Source: Takakia lepidozioides
Taxonomy: Eukaryota; Streptophyta; Takakiopsida; Takakiales; Takakiaceae
Assembly (NCBI GenBank): GCA_030704615.1
Contig: CM060733.1
Coordinates: 65,784,001 to 65,848,000 of the forward strand
Direction of reading: 5' to 3'
DNA: 64,000 bases
Part shown: positions 44,507 to 56,285 of the stretch, piece by piece
Position numbering within the stretch: position 1 is the first letter of the stretch
Layout: the number at the start of each line of letters is the position of its first letter
Made by a program: the position numbers and the translations under genes
The notes under the pieces: generated by a model
What the model was told of the DNA's origin: nothing
Databases searched by the model: none
Seen by the model: only the letters and a program-made list of their open reading frames with translations

Positions 44507-46260
44507 CCCAACTACTGTCAACATGTATGTTAAGTGCGGGAGCATCATGGATGCTCACCAAGTGTTCAACAGAATGCCTCAACGATCTTTGATCAGGTGG
44601 AATATAATGTTGGCAGGATTTACCAAGCATGGGTGTGGTACGAATGCTTTGGAGACCTATGAGCAAATGATGCGCGAAGGGGTGAAGCCCAACCACATCA
44701 CGTTAGTTTGTGTTTGCAATGCGTGTGCAAGCCTGGGAGCCCTGGAAAAGGGGAAAGAGGCCATGATGACATCGTCAAAGCTGGAGTTGTACCAGATGTC
44801 ATTCTGAACACTGCCCTGGTGGACATGTATGCCAAATGTGGGTGCATTAAGGATGCAAAGGCAGTTGTCAACAATATGGCTGAACGAGATGTGGTGTCGT
44901 GGAGTGCGATGCTTGCAGGGTATGCACAGCAGGGACGTGGGGTGGAGGCTTTGGAGACCTATGAGCAAATGATGGGGGAAGGGGTGAAGCCCAACCACAT
45001 CACATTTCTGTGCGTTTGCAATGCGTGTGCAATCCCGGCAGCTATGGAAAGGCCCATGGCGACATTGTCAGAGCTGGAATTGTACCCGATGTCATTCTGA
45101 ACAATGCCCTCGTGGACATGTATGCCAAATGTGGGAGCATCGAGGATGCGACGGCAGTGTTCCACAATATGGCTGAATGAAATGTGGTGTCGTGGAAACG
45201 CGATGCTTGCAGGATATGCACAGCAGGGGCGCAGGATGGAGGCTTTGAAGACCTATGAGCAAATGATGGTGGAAGGGGTGAAGCCCGACCACATCACGTC
45301 TGTGCGTTTGCAAGCCTGGCAGCACTGGAAAAGGGCAAAGAGGTGCATGGTTGCATCGCAAAAGCAGGAATTGTACTAATGTGATTCTGAACAAATACCC
45401 TCGTGGACATGTATGCAAAATGTGGGTGCATCGAGGATGCGGAGGGAGTGTTTGACAGTTTGGCTGAACGAAATTTGGTGTCGTGGAGTGCGATGATTGC
45501 AGGGTATGCACAGCAAGGGCGCGGGATGCAGGCTTTGGAGACCTATGAGCAAATGATGGGGGAAGTTGTATGCCCGACCACATCACGTTTGTTTCCGTTT
45601 GCAATGCCTGTGCAAGCCTGGCAGCCCTGGAAAAGGGCAAAGAGGTCCATGGTGACATCGTCAAAGCTGGAATTGTACACTGCCCTGGTGGACATGTATG
45701 CCAAATGTGTGTGCATTGAGGATGCGAAGGGAGTGTTCGACAATATGGCTGAACGAAATGTGCTGTGGTGGAATGCGATGATCGCAGGATATGCCTAGCA
45801 TGGTTGTCGTAGGGAGGTCCTGCAACTATTTGAAGGAATGCAAAAAAACGGCTTGAAGCCGGACTGTGTCACCTTTATATGTGTTCCCTTTGCATGCAGC
45901 CACACTGGCCTACTGAATGAAGGACGACGCTACTTTGATTCCCTGAGTCAAGATCATGGTGTCACTCCGACAGTAAAGCACTTTGGCTGCATGGTGGACC
46001 TTCTTGGATGTGCAGGACAACTGGATGAGGCAGTGGACCTGATTAATAAAATGCGAATCAATCCAGATGTTGTGGTGTGGAAGGCCTTGCTTGGTGCCTG
46101 TAGAATCCATGGCATTGTGGAGATGGCTGAACGTGCGGCAACATCTATCTTCAAGTGGGATGAACAGGATGCCGCGACTTATATGTTGCTATCAAACATC
46201 TATGCTGCAGCTGGCAGGTGGGATGATACTGCAAAAGGTGAGAAGAATGATGATTTACCA
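44507..46260 (+). pseudogene. PPR array with E domain (tandem 300-bp units)
   Basis: Four near-identical units of about 290 bp each encode one P-L-S triplet: LVDMYAKCGCIKDAKAVV, VVSWSAMLAGYAQQGRG, ALETYEQMMGEGVKPNHITF and CNACASLGALEKGKE. The LVDMYAKCG phrase starts near 44815, 45108, 45399 and 45684. The array ends in an E-type tail ([62 protein letters not shown]). Frames change between units and a TAG stands at 45796. P-L-S repeats bind RNA one base per repeat to select editing sites. The DYW part is missing. Confidence 0.75.
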
Positions 46261-46436
46261 AGCATGGGTGGTCAAATCCTCCATGGGTCGTGCCACAAGG
46301 TCAAGGTCAATGTGGTGAGGGCACCTTCTTCTTCGACCTATTTCAGCCTGTTTTTCCCTCTCATCGGACTCGGCCCTGAGATGCATACTGAATTGTCAAG
46401 GACAATGTGGTGAGGGCACCTTGATGTGGTGAGCAA

Positions 46437-48475
46437 ATGATGCGCAAAGGGGTGAAGCCCAACCCCATCATGTTCATTTGTGTTTGCAATGCGTGTGCAA
46501 GCCTGGGAGCCCTGGAAAAGGGGAAAGAGGTCCATGATGACATCGTCAAAGCTGGAATTGTACCAGATGTCATTGTGAACACTACCCTGGTGGACATGTA
46601 TGCCAAATGTGGGTGCATTAAGGATGCGAAGGGAGTTTTCAACACTATGGCTGAACGAGATGTGGTGTCATGGAACACGATGCTTGCATGGTATCCACAG
46701 CAGGGACGTGGTATGGAGGCTTTGGAGACCTATGATCAAATGATGCGCAAAGGGGTGAAGCCCGACCACATCACGTTTCTGTGCATTTGCAATGCGTGTG
46801 CAAGCCTGGCAGCTCTGGAAAAGGGCAAAGAGGTCCATGGCGACATGGTCAGAGCTGAAGTTGTACCAAATGTCATTCTGAACAATACCCTCGTGGACAT
46901 GTATGAAGGGCGTGTTCGACAGTATGGCTGAACGAGATGTGGTGTCGTGGAGTGCGATGGTTGCAGGATATGCACAGCAAGGGCGCGGGATGGAGGCTTT
47001 GGAGACCTATGAGCGAAGGGGGTGAAGCCCAACCACATGACGTTTGTTTGCATTTGCAATGCGTGTGCAAGCCTGGCAGCCCTGGAAAAGTGCAAAGAGG
47101 TCCATGGTGACATTATGAAATCTAGAATAGAACCTGATGTCATTCTGAACACTGCCCTGGTGGACATGTATGTCAAATGTGGGTGCATCGAGGATGCAAA
47201 TGGAGTTTTTGACAGTATGGCTGAACGTGATGTGGTGTCGTGGAGTGTGATGATTGCAAGATATGCATAGCAAGGGTGCGGGTTGGAGGCTTTGGAGACC
47301 TATGGAGCAAATGATGTGCGAAGGGGTGAAAACCAACCACATCACATTTGTTTGTGTTTGCAATGCGTGTGAAAGCCTGGGAGCTCTAGAAAAATGGGAA
47401 AGAGGTCCATGGTGACATCGTCAAAGTTGGGATTGTACCAGATGTCATCCTGAACACTGCCCTGGTGGACATGTATGTCAAATGGGGGTGCATTAAGGAT
47501 GCGAAGGGAGTTAATTTCAGGATGAAGCCCAACCACATCACGTTTGTGTGCATTTGCAGTGCGTGTGCAAGCCTGGCAGCCCTGGAAAAGGGCAAAGAGG
47601 TGCATGGTTGCATCGCCAAAGCTGGAATTGTACCAGATGTGATTCTGAACAATACCCTCGAGGACATGTATGCCAAATGTGGGAGCATTGAGGATGCGGA
47701 GGGAGTGTTCAACAGTATGGCTGAACGAGATTTGGTGTCATGGAACGCCATGCTTGCAGGATATGCACAGCAGGGGCGCGGGATGGAGGCCTTGGAGACC
47801 TATGAGCAAATGATGGGGGAAGGGGTGAAGTGCAACCACATCAGTATCACCTTTATGTGTTCTCTCTGCATGCAGCCACACTGGCCTACTAAATGAAGGA
47901 AGACACTACTTCGATTCCCTGAGTCAAGTTCATGGTGTCACCCCGCCAGTAAAGCACTTTGGCTGCATGGTGGACATTCTGGACATGCGGGACAACTACA
48001 TGAGGCAGTGGACCTGATTAATAAAATGCCAATCAATCCAGATGTTGTGGTGTGGAAGGCCTTGCTTGGTGCCTGCAGAATCCATGGCAATGTGGAGATG
48101 GCTGAATGTGTGGCAACATCTATCCTCAAGTGGGATGAACAGGATGCCGCGACTTATGTGTTGCTATATCAAACATCTATGCTGCAGCTGGCAGGTGGGA
48201 TGATACTGCAAAGGTGAGAAGAATGATGAAGGTCAGAAGGGTTAGAAAGGAGCCAGATGACAAGTTGCATCCCAGAATTAAGGAAATCCATGCTGAGCTG
48301 AGAAGATTGTCTGGGCAGATGAAGGAGGCGGGGTATGTGCCTGACACACACTTTTTATTGCATGATGTGGAGGAAAGGAATTTTCTCTTTGCCACCACAG
48401 TGAGAAGCTGGCCATTGGTTTTGGGCTGATCAGCTTGACCCCTAGGACGCCTCTCCGTCTCATCAAGAATCTTCC
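46437..48475 (+). pseudogene. Second PPR array with E/E+ and start of DYW
   Basis: Five or six more units of the same 300-bp type follow, with KGKEVHDDIVKAGIVPDVIV, LVDMYAKCGCIKDAKGVFNT and VVSWNTMLAWYPQQGRGME. LVDMY phrases start near 46588, 46888, 47157, 47463 and 47658. Some units carry internal deletions (46890-46910, about 47510). The E tail starts near 47876 (HTGLLNEGRHYFDSLSQVHG), is shifted, and is followed by E+ (DDKLHPRIKEIHAELRRLSG) and a DYW start [23 protein letters not shown] stops abruptly near 48475. Many frameshifts are present. Confidence 0.75.
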
Positions 48476-48770
48476 ATTGATCTGTGTACCTACTTAGACC
48501 ATCCACCATTTCCTGAGAGTACTGACCATCATGTACTGTTGAGTGCAAGATGCAAGTGTCTTGCTTCATTCATTGATCTATGTAGCTACTCAGACCATCC
48601 ACCATTTCCTGATAGTGGGGTCTACCCGGCATAGGTGGGAAGTCAGCCCACAATTGCACTTGACTGAAGGGGTGATTTTTTACTGATTCTGGTGACAGTG
48701 GATGGAAATCAGAGTGCTGTCCTAATTCTGGGTTTGGGTGGTGGAGCTTCTCCAAAGCTTGATGAGAGAG
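48476..48770 (+). repeat. PPR 3' flank, shared with 63060-63340
   Basis: The phrase GATCTATGTAGCTACTCAGA, then CCATCCACCATTTCCTG and later GGGTCTACCCGGCATAGGT and GACAGTGGATGGAAATCAGA, occur in the same order at 63060-63340. Here the first part is itself duplicated (48478 and 48571). Confidence 0.7.
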
Positions 48771-49640
48771 GCAGCACTGTGCACAAGTTTGTTCAGCATC
48801 TTAAATTTGGACATGTTTGTTTGTTTCTCGTGGTGTGGCTTTGGATGGAGCCCTTGACAAACTTGCATGAATATTGTCAAAAGCTAGCCTTAATCCACCA
48901 AGATCCAATCCCATGGTGGATGCTTGAAAGTTCATATACTGCATATAAGGGTATTTGGGTATGTTGTTATTGATTGATGCGGTTTGTGCAAATTGAACAT
49001 TGAAATGCAGATCCGCCATTTTTTCCAGAACAAAACAAAATACGGGATTTCTGCACGGAACACTGTGGGGATGACCCACCCCTTCTTTATGAAAAATTGA
49101 ATGTAGTTCTCAGAGTTCGTCGCTAGTAATGAAAAGCAACGCAAAGCCCTAGTTCTAGCAACGACCGAAGGTCGGAAGCTAGTTTAGCGTAGAGCAGGAA
49201 TAGGGTGCCATAGTGCCATGTCATCGTCGCCACGTTTCGTCGTCAATTTGTTTGGACCCTGCCCGGACTGCCCGCCCGGAAGACCCCAAAGCGCCAAGTT
49301 TTTTTGGAGCGTGCTCGGACTGCCCGGTTCTTGAAGTTCTTGAAGTTCTTGAACTGCGGGAGCTATGCGTTTTCGGCCATCGTTCACCTTGCAAGCTGCA
49401 AGCTCTCAACAGTCTCGCTGCTCAATGCAAACCGTGGCTTTTCCCTCATTCGATCGGCTTCGGTTTTCCTGGAAAGGCTCCGCAGATCACATCATTTTGC
49501 TTGCTTAGGCTTGTGAACGTGCATGTCCACATATTCCAAAGTGGTATCAAGCCAAATATATTTCTACTGAGCACTCTTATCTCTTATCTCTTCTTACTTC
49601 GCTCTGGACTCCGCTCTCTCACAGGCACAACATGGTAGCG
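48771..49640 (+). other. Possible Copia-type LTR and primer-binding region
   Basis: At 49541, AGTGGTATCAAGCC resembles the initiator-Met tRNA primer site (TGGTATCAGAGC) used by plant Copia elements. The preceding 500 bp (GC-rich, with tandem CTTGAAGTT units at 49323-49350) could be an LTR. The following frame from 49632 begins like a Copia gag leader. No pol is present. This is a weak call. Confidence 0.3.
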
Positions 49641-49939
49641 TCCTCTGCCTCTCTTTTAAGCGCTCATGGGGAGGTCATACCCAAGTCCCTATTTCCAACT
49701 TGCGGTGAACGGGCGGAAAACTTCACAATGTGCAGCAGATTAACGAACGAGGACGTGGAGCTGAATTGGGTATGTAGTTGGGCAATGCTGGTTTTGAAAT
49801 CCTTGCGAGTGATGGCTATGACGTCTCCCCAGCTTCCAAGGATACTGAAGAAAGGTATGGAAATGTATATTTTTGCACGCTATGTTGTTTTTATAAACTG
49901 TGTGCATTGGAGTGTAATCCACACACTTGTCCTCCTTCC

Positions 49940-51625
49940 AGATATCATTCTAGAGACTGCCCTTGTTGCCATGTATGCCAAGTGCAGGAGCATGAACGAG
50001 GCCCGTCGAGTTTTCGACCATATGGCTGGACGAGATGTGGTTTCATGGAGTGCGATGATTGCAGGATATGCTCAGCAAGGGTCTTGGAGACCTATGAGAA
50101 AATGATATGGGAAGGGTGGGTGCCGGACGAGTCACATTCACTTCGACAATATGGTTGGACGAGATGTGGTTTCATGGAGTGCGATGATTGCAGGATATGC
50201 TCAGCAAAGGTCTTGGAGACCTATGAGCAAATGATATGGGAAGGGTGGATACCGGACAAAGTCACATTCACTTCCGTTCTCGATGCATGTGCCAGCCTAG
50301 TAGACCTAGAAAGGGCAAAAAGATCCATGCTAATATTATCCAAACCAGAATTGAGCCAAATATCGTCCTAGAAACTGCCCTTGCCAACATGTATGCCGAA
50401 TGTGGGAACATGACGGATGCGCATCTAGTGTTTGACAATATGGCTCGACAAAATGTGGTAAAAAGGATCGCAAGATATGCTCAGCTTGGATGTGGTAAAA
50501 AGGCTTTGGAGATCTATGAGCAAATGATACAGAAAGGGGTTATGCCCAACCAGGTAACGTTTGTGTGCATTGTCAATGCATGTTCCAGCCTGGTGGCTGA
50601 ACGAGATGTGCTCTCCTTGAGTGCAATGATTTCAGGATATGCCCAGCATGGATGTGGTAGGGAGGCTTTGGAGACATATGAGCGAATGATAGGGGAAGGG
50701 GGACACCCAACCAGGTCACTTTTGTTTCTGTTTTCAACGCCTGTGCCAACCTGGCAGCCCTGGAAAAGGGCACAGAAATCCATGCTCACATTATCAAAGC
50801 TGGAATTGAGCCAACAGTCACTTTGGAAATACCCTTGTTGACAGGTATGCCAAATGCGGGGATATAAGGAATGCCTGGCTAGTGTTTGACGACATGGTTG
50901 AACGAGATGTGGTCTCATCGAGTGCTACGATTGCAGGATATGCTTAGCACGGGTGTGGTAGGGTGGCCCTGCAACTATTGGAACAAATGCAACAGGAAGG
51001 GTTGAAGCCGAATGGTATCACTTTTATATGTGTTCTCTCTGCATGTAGCCATGTGTGACTAGTAGATGAAGGTAGTCATTACTTTGATTCTTTGAGTCAA
51101 GCTCATGGCCTGACTTCCACAAACCAGCATTTTGGATGCATGGTGGACCTTCTAGGTCGTGCACGGCATGTGGATGAGGCAAAGGACTTCATCAAGAAAA
51201 TGCCAAGCGAACCAGCTGCTACAGTGTGGGGGACTTTGCTTGGTGCCTGCAGAATTCATGGGAATCTGGAGGTGGCAGAATGTGCAACAAAATACCTTCT
51301 TCCGCGGGATGTGGCAACGTGTGTGCTTCTATCCAACGTCTATGCTACGGCTGGCAGGTAGGACGATGTCGCAAAGTTGAGGAGGATGATGTGGGACAGA
51401 GGTGTCAGGAAGGAGCCTGGTCAATGCTGCATAGAGGTCTATAGTCAGGTGCATATTTCGTTGTAGATGATAAATTGCATCGACGAATTGAGGAAATCCA
51501 TGCTAAGCTGAAGAGATTGTCTTGGCAGATGAAGGAGGCCGGGTACGTGCCTGACACTCGATTTGTATTGCATGATGTGGAGGAGAAACAAAAGGATATT
51601 TCTCTGTCACCACAGCGAGAAGTGT
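49940..51625 (+). pseudogene. Third PPR-E/E+ relic
   Basis: The units here are more diverged and carry many shifts: PDIILETALVAMYAKCRSMN, RDVVSWSAMIAGYAQQ (present twice because of a 120-bp duplication at 50010-50220), LANMYAECGNMTDAHLVFDN and VTFVSVFNACANLAALEKG. The E domain reads SHYFDSLSQAHGLTST, HFGCMVDLLGRARHVDEA and [15 protein letters not shown]. The E+ domain reads DDKLHRRIEEIHAKLKRLS and GYVPDTRFVLHDVEE. It breaks at the first DYW motif (HSEK) near 51620. Its sequence differs clearly from the 300-bp unit arrays, so it is an older relative. Confidence 0.7.
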
Positions 51626-52680
51626 GGTGTGAAAGAAGGGGGTTGACGTAAACCACCCCAAAGACAAACATTAACACATCAGAGTCATTCACACACCCCA
51701 CCCACGCCGCAGCCGAATGGAAGATGGAGGCGGGGTCAATCTGTCTTCGGACATCAGTAACTTGAGAATATCACTGTGCACACTGCCCGGATGCCACAAG
51801 TGCCCATACAATCGTGACCCCAGGATAGGTACATCCCATGGAAAGCAACCACCCACTGGTACTCACAGATTTCCCTTCAAAACAGCTGGTCGAACTACAT
51901 GAATGCCCATCCGGCCCTCTCTCATTTTACCTCCAGATGCCTAAGGCTGGATCATGCACCCTTAATGCCAAGCCAGAGCTAATGCTGAATGCAACATAAG
52001 GAAATCGGGACAAATCAGTGACCTCACCATGCAAGCCTCTAGCCTTTCATGACTGCAATGAAGAAATACCCCAATGGAGTGAAGAGCAGCTAATGCACCC
52101 TAACCACTGCAATGCTAAATATCCTAGCCAGCCATGACAATTGGAGCTTCAGTGTGCTTCCTCAAATTCTCACTTCAACATGCCCAATTCCAGAGTCATG
52201 GTTCTCCCTAGCCACCTCCACTATCTCCCGCTAACCAGAAGAAGAGGGATCTTCTCACCAAAAACTTCCTTAAAACCCAAGCCCCACTTGCCTGTGCAAT
52301 TACTACACCTGCAGCTCCTATAGTTGACAACACAACTAGCCCTGGCTGGAAAACTAACTCAGCCGCCATAGCGGATACTAACTAAGGAACAGGAAAGTAA
52401 ATCGCAGCCAAAAACTAATGCACGCAGGCTGATATATGCTCCAGAATACAAAGTGTCAGCAGCTTGCCGTGCCCGTGCTTGTGTGCTTGCATGAAGAACG
52501 TAGCAACTCATAAATCCCGCCAATCCAGGGCACAGGGATGTTCGGCGGATGGATGCTTTCATCCAGTGAGCCATAATTCATCCATCAAGGTCATTCATCC
52601 AACTACTTAAATGTTGTAAAATCTTAAGTACTTAGCCCCATCAAACAGCTGCAGAAAAATAAAAAGGCCACATATTCACA
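51626..52680. other. No gene recognised
   Basis: The open frames are short and none shows a family signature. The composition is ordinary. Confidence 0.3.
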
Positions 52681-53145
52681 CTACATATGTGGTGTGGCTC
52701 CCCTTTTTAAGTGTCTGCGTCCCTGCAGACCATTTTTTTCCAAGTCCAGAGCAGATTCATCTTGTGGCCCTGCATACCATACCTTCTTTCTCTTCTTATA
52801 GTTCATGGCAAGTTGGTCCGGACCTCTCTTCAGTTGTGTGATCTCAAATTTGCCCACATCTGGTCCTGTTTTGATGTCAACTCTCCTCGTACCAAATAGC
52901 AGGTCAGATCTGGATTTTTCGTTTACCTCCAATGCAATCCATCGTTCCCAATTTCTGATGTTGCACCCTGGCAACCCTGGTTTTGCTCCATGTGCATCAT
53001 GGCTGAAGCCTTTCAACTTGAAATCAGCTGTCAATCCAGCCACCTTCTGACCCTCGTGCTCAATCATGATGGTGTCATCACCCATTGGGTACAGTTCCAG
53101 TTCCTCCCCATGGGGACCAGCCTTATGCCCATGATCATCTGTCAA
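52681..53145 (-). other. Unrecognised open frame of 154 codons
   Basis: The minus-strand frame is hydrophilic and charged (for example MGDDTIMIEHEGQKVAGLTA, WERWIALEVNEKSRSDLLFG), with no motif I can name. It overlaps the end of the PPR-like frame above it, in another frame, and may be an older captured exon. No start-codon context or splice sites were decisive. Confidence 0.25.
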
Positions 53146-53941
53146 TATTTTTTATTTCCATCAATGCTTGCAGGTCTGAGTCACACAAAGGGGCCTGGCT
53201 GCATCCCCATAAATGCACCCTGCTCCCTTTTCTTGAATTTGCATTGATCATTTGTAACACTAGCCCTCCCGGGTCCCATGCTTTCTCTTGGTGACAATTC
53301 AATATCTGATTTGTGCTCCCTATTGTGATGGTGCCTTGTTCATGAGCATCCCACTTCTGGTCCAGATACATTCGGGACTGATGCCACTCAGTCGGCACCA
53401 GTGTCTCCTCTCCACCCCCGTTTTTATTGACCAACGGCAATGACCTCCTTGGCCCTCCACTTGCCATGCATGGTCTGTCCAACAGGGTTTTGTTCAGATT
53501 GTATTTTGGCACCATTCCAGCCCTCATGATATCAGCATGAATCTGCCTGCCCTCTTCAAACGATGCAAGGCTGGCGCACGTTTTGCAGATAGAAATGAAC
53601 ATGACCTGGTTGGGCCTCCTACCTTCCCAGATCAATTGCTCACACACCCCCAGAGCATCCTTACCAGCCCCATGATCAGCATATATTCCTGCTATCATTG
53701 CACTCCTTGACACCACATTTCGTTCAGACATACTGTCAGGCACTTGACGAGCATCCCTCATGCTTCCAGATTTGGCACACAAGTCAACCAGGGCAGTCTC
53801 CAGAGCAGTATCCGTCCCAATTCCGGATTTGATGATGTGACCATGGACCTCCCTGCTTTTTCCCAGGTCTGCCAGGCCCGCACATGTATTGAGAATATAA
53901 ATGAATGTGGCCTCGTTGGGTGTTAATCTTTCCCTTCTCAT
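53135..53941 (-). pseudogene. PPR fragment with unrelated C-terminal extension
   Basis: The minus strand reads two to three PPR units: NEATFIYILNTCAGLADLG, REVHGHIIKSGIGTDTALET, ALVDLCAKSGSMRDARQV and NQVMFISICKTCASLASFEEG. After NKTLLDRPCM the sequence changes into a non-PPR stretch of about 110 codons with no recognised domain. It belongs together with the chimeric frame immediately upstream (54657-53938). Confidence 0.6.
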
Positions 53942-54657
53942 CTACAATAAAGTTCCCAAGCCTTCACTCCATAGCCATGGTGAGCAAATGCTGTGATCAT
54001 CTTGGTCCATGAATCCATCTCTGGTTCAGCCATCTTGTCAAACACTTCGCGTGCATCCTTCATGCTTCTGCATTTGGCATCCACAGTGACGAAGGCAGTG
54101 TCCAGAACGACATCTGGCATGATCTGCATTCTGCCCTTACCAGCATGGCTATCTTTGCCTTCTCCCAGGGCTGGAACACTGGCAAGCGTATTCAGAACAC
54201 AAATGAACGAGACCTTATTGGGTTTCAACTCCTCTAGAATCAATTGCTCATCGGTCTTCAAAGCCTCCATCCCACACCCATGCTGGGTATAACCTGTGAT
54301 CTTTGCACTCCACGAGACTACATTTTGTTCCACCATATTATCAAAAACTCCCTCTCCCTCCTTAACCTCAGATGCAGTGACCTTATTAGAGTTTTCTACC
54401 CCATGAAGTCGAGCATAACTCACAAATGTTGATGTCAATGGGTGGCTGGCTTTGCTTTCAACAGAAGCGATCCAAAGCAAAATCGGCTGAACAGTAGAGA
54501 TGTCGTCAGTTGCCAGCACATCAGACACACAAAACTGCCCTTCAGTCAAGGCCTTTTTCTCATCCAAAGCTACAATCTTCAGCCTGCCAAACAGATGAAC
54601 AAAATATATAGCAGCGAGTGGTGTTGCTGCAACAGATTTCTCAGACCTGTCCGCCAT
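53938..54657 (-). pseudogene. Chimeric frame: P1B heavy-metal ATPase segment fused to PPR units
   Basis: This is an open frame of 239 codons. The first 110 resemble the P-domain neighbourhood of plant HMA zinc/cadmium pumps: EKSVAATPLAAIYFVHLFGR, ALTEGQFCVSDVLATDD, LLWIASVESKASHPLTSTFV, SYARLHGVE and VKEGEG. The expected DKTGT phosphorylation motif is degraded (LDEKKALTEG), so it cannot act as a pump. Directly after EGEG the frame becomes PPR (VFDNMVEQNVVSWSAKITGY, NKVSFICVLNTLASVPALGE, AREVFDKMAEPEMDSWTKMI). The join is seamless and in frame. It was probably created by gene-fragment capture or illegitimate recombination. Confidence 0.6.
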
Positions 54658-54697
54658 TCTCCTTCATCATCGTTCAACCTTTCAGGTATTCCCTCTT

Positions 54698-55117
54698 TCA
54701 TTGCTGCCCTTTTGCTGCACCTTCCAATATGGCTGAAACCATCAAGCTCCACAGGCTGGTCTTTGGTTCACAAATAGTGAGAACATAAACATTATTGATA
54801 TCATCCAAGACAGCAGGTTGGGACTCTTCCTTGAACCATCCCGTGTCAATTGCACCCTCGTTTTCCATCTCTTCAGGTTTCCAGAGCATGCTTCTGGGCA
54901 GCTCGCTTTCCTCCTTTGCCAACACCTCATTAAAATTTTGTGTTTGCCTCTCGCACCCAATCAAACCCAAGTCACTGCCTGGCTGTTGTGACATGGTTTC
55001 TTTAGCAATCAAGACCAGCTCTGCCAGACCCTCTGGTAAAAGTTGATCGTTCACTCCTTGTTCCTTGATTTCACCATTGACACTGCCTACACCATCACAA
55101 GAGCCTTGCAATGACAT
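54698..55117 (-). other. Unrecognised open frame upstream of the ATPase-PPR chimera
   Basis: This 139-codon acidic frame (MSLQGSCDGVGSVNGEIKEQ, LLPEGLAELVLIAKETMSQQ) lies 40 bp upstream, on the same strand as the chimera. It has no recognised motif. It may be another captured piece. Confidence 0.2.
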
Positions 55118-55449
55118 CGGAACGGGAACAGGAGGAACATTGTGGGGGGTGTTTCAATGATACAGGTTGTGGTAGTCCTGTCCTCTATTTGGGGAGAATT
55201 GTCTTTTAGAGAGGACAGATTTTCGGACTTGTTCCCATCCAGAACAAATAAAAGATTTTGGTGAAGTATGGATTTCTCCTGTGAATCGTCATGTCCTCAG
55301 CTTTTTGTATTTGTCCTTGTGTCGTTGTCCCTGTCTGCCTGAAGTCTGCAAGTTTTTCAATCTTACATAATCGGAGTTCTTCCTAAACATGTTTCTTACT
55401 GTCTTACTATTTCGGCATATGTTCCACAATTTAGAAAGGAACATCCCGG

Positions 55450-56160
55450 ACGGAATGCGGCACCGCATTTCTGTTCCACAATGTTGCATGTCTCCCATGG
55501 GACGGGAATGAGGCACGACATTTCCGTTCAACCATGTGCCAGCTGGTACAATGGACAGAAATGCGGCACCGCATTTCCGTTCCTGCCTATCTAAGGTGTC
55601 CCAGTCGACGGAAATGCGGTGCCGCATTTCTGTTCCACCATGGCTTACGTGTCCCATTTGACGGAAATGCGGTACCGCATTTTCGTTCCACCATGTGCCA
55701 GCTAGTACAGTGGACGGAAATGTGGCACCGCATTTCCATCGGCTCTCTTCCAAACGAAGAACCCGGACGGAAATGCGGCACCATTTTCGTTCCTGCCTAT
55801 CTAAGGTGTCCCAGTCGACGGAAATGCGGTGCCGCAATTTTGTTCCACCATGGCTTACGTGTCCCATTTGACGGAAATGCGGTATCGCATTTCCGTTCCA
55901 CCATGTGCCAGCTGGTACAGTGGACGGAAATGCAGCACCGCATTTCCGTCGGCTCTCTTCCAAAGGAATAGCCAGGACGGAATTGCGATACCGCATTTGT
56001 GTTCCAACATTTGTTTGGTGTGACAGTGGACGGAAATGCGGCGCCGCATTTCCGTTCACACTCAGAGAGAGGATGATGTCGAACGGGAATACGGCACCGC
56101 GTTTCCGTTCCGGGATGTGCACGGGGATGCTTTGTCTCCGATACAACGGAAATGCGGCCT
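55450..56160. repeat. Array of 13 palindromes with a 53-bp period
   Basis: Palindromes of 22-30 bp, built on GGAAATGCGG and its complement, are centred near 55460, 55513, 55567, 55621, 55673, 55726, 55779, 55830, 55883, 55936, 55989, 56042 and 56096. A half copy sits at 56146. The spacers are about 25 bp and differ, but every fourth spacer recurs (for example CTAAGGTGTCCCAGTCGA before 55621 and 55830), giving a higher-order unit of about 209 bp. Long frames run through it on both strands (55289-56146 minus, 55534-55971 plus) because the palindrome is codable either way; they are not called as genes. Confidence 0.9.
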
Positions 56161-56285
56161 CTCTTTATGAGCACAACTTGGTTGTCTAACCGTTTTAACT
56201 AAAATTCCTGGCACTTGTTAGTGCGAATGTTCATGTCTGCCTCGAGAATGTAGCAGGATCCACCTTAACAAAAAATTGTCAGGAG

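Noticed and set aside
55289-56146. 285-codon minus-strand protein through the palindrome array
   Set aside because: Open frames exist on both strands only because the palindrome lacks stop codons; no domain and no start context.
55450-56160. CRISPR array
   Set aside because: Repeat and spacer lengths look similar, but the repeats are diverged, the spacers recur with period four, there are no cas genes, and the surroundings are plant nuclear DNA.
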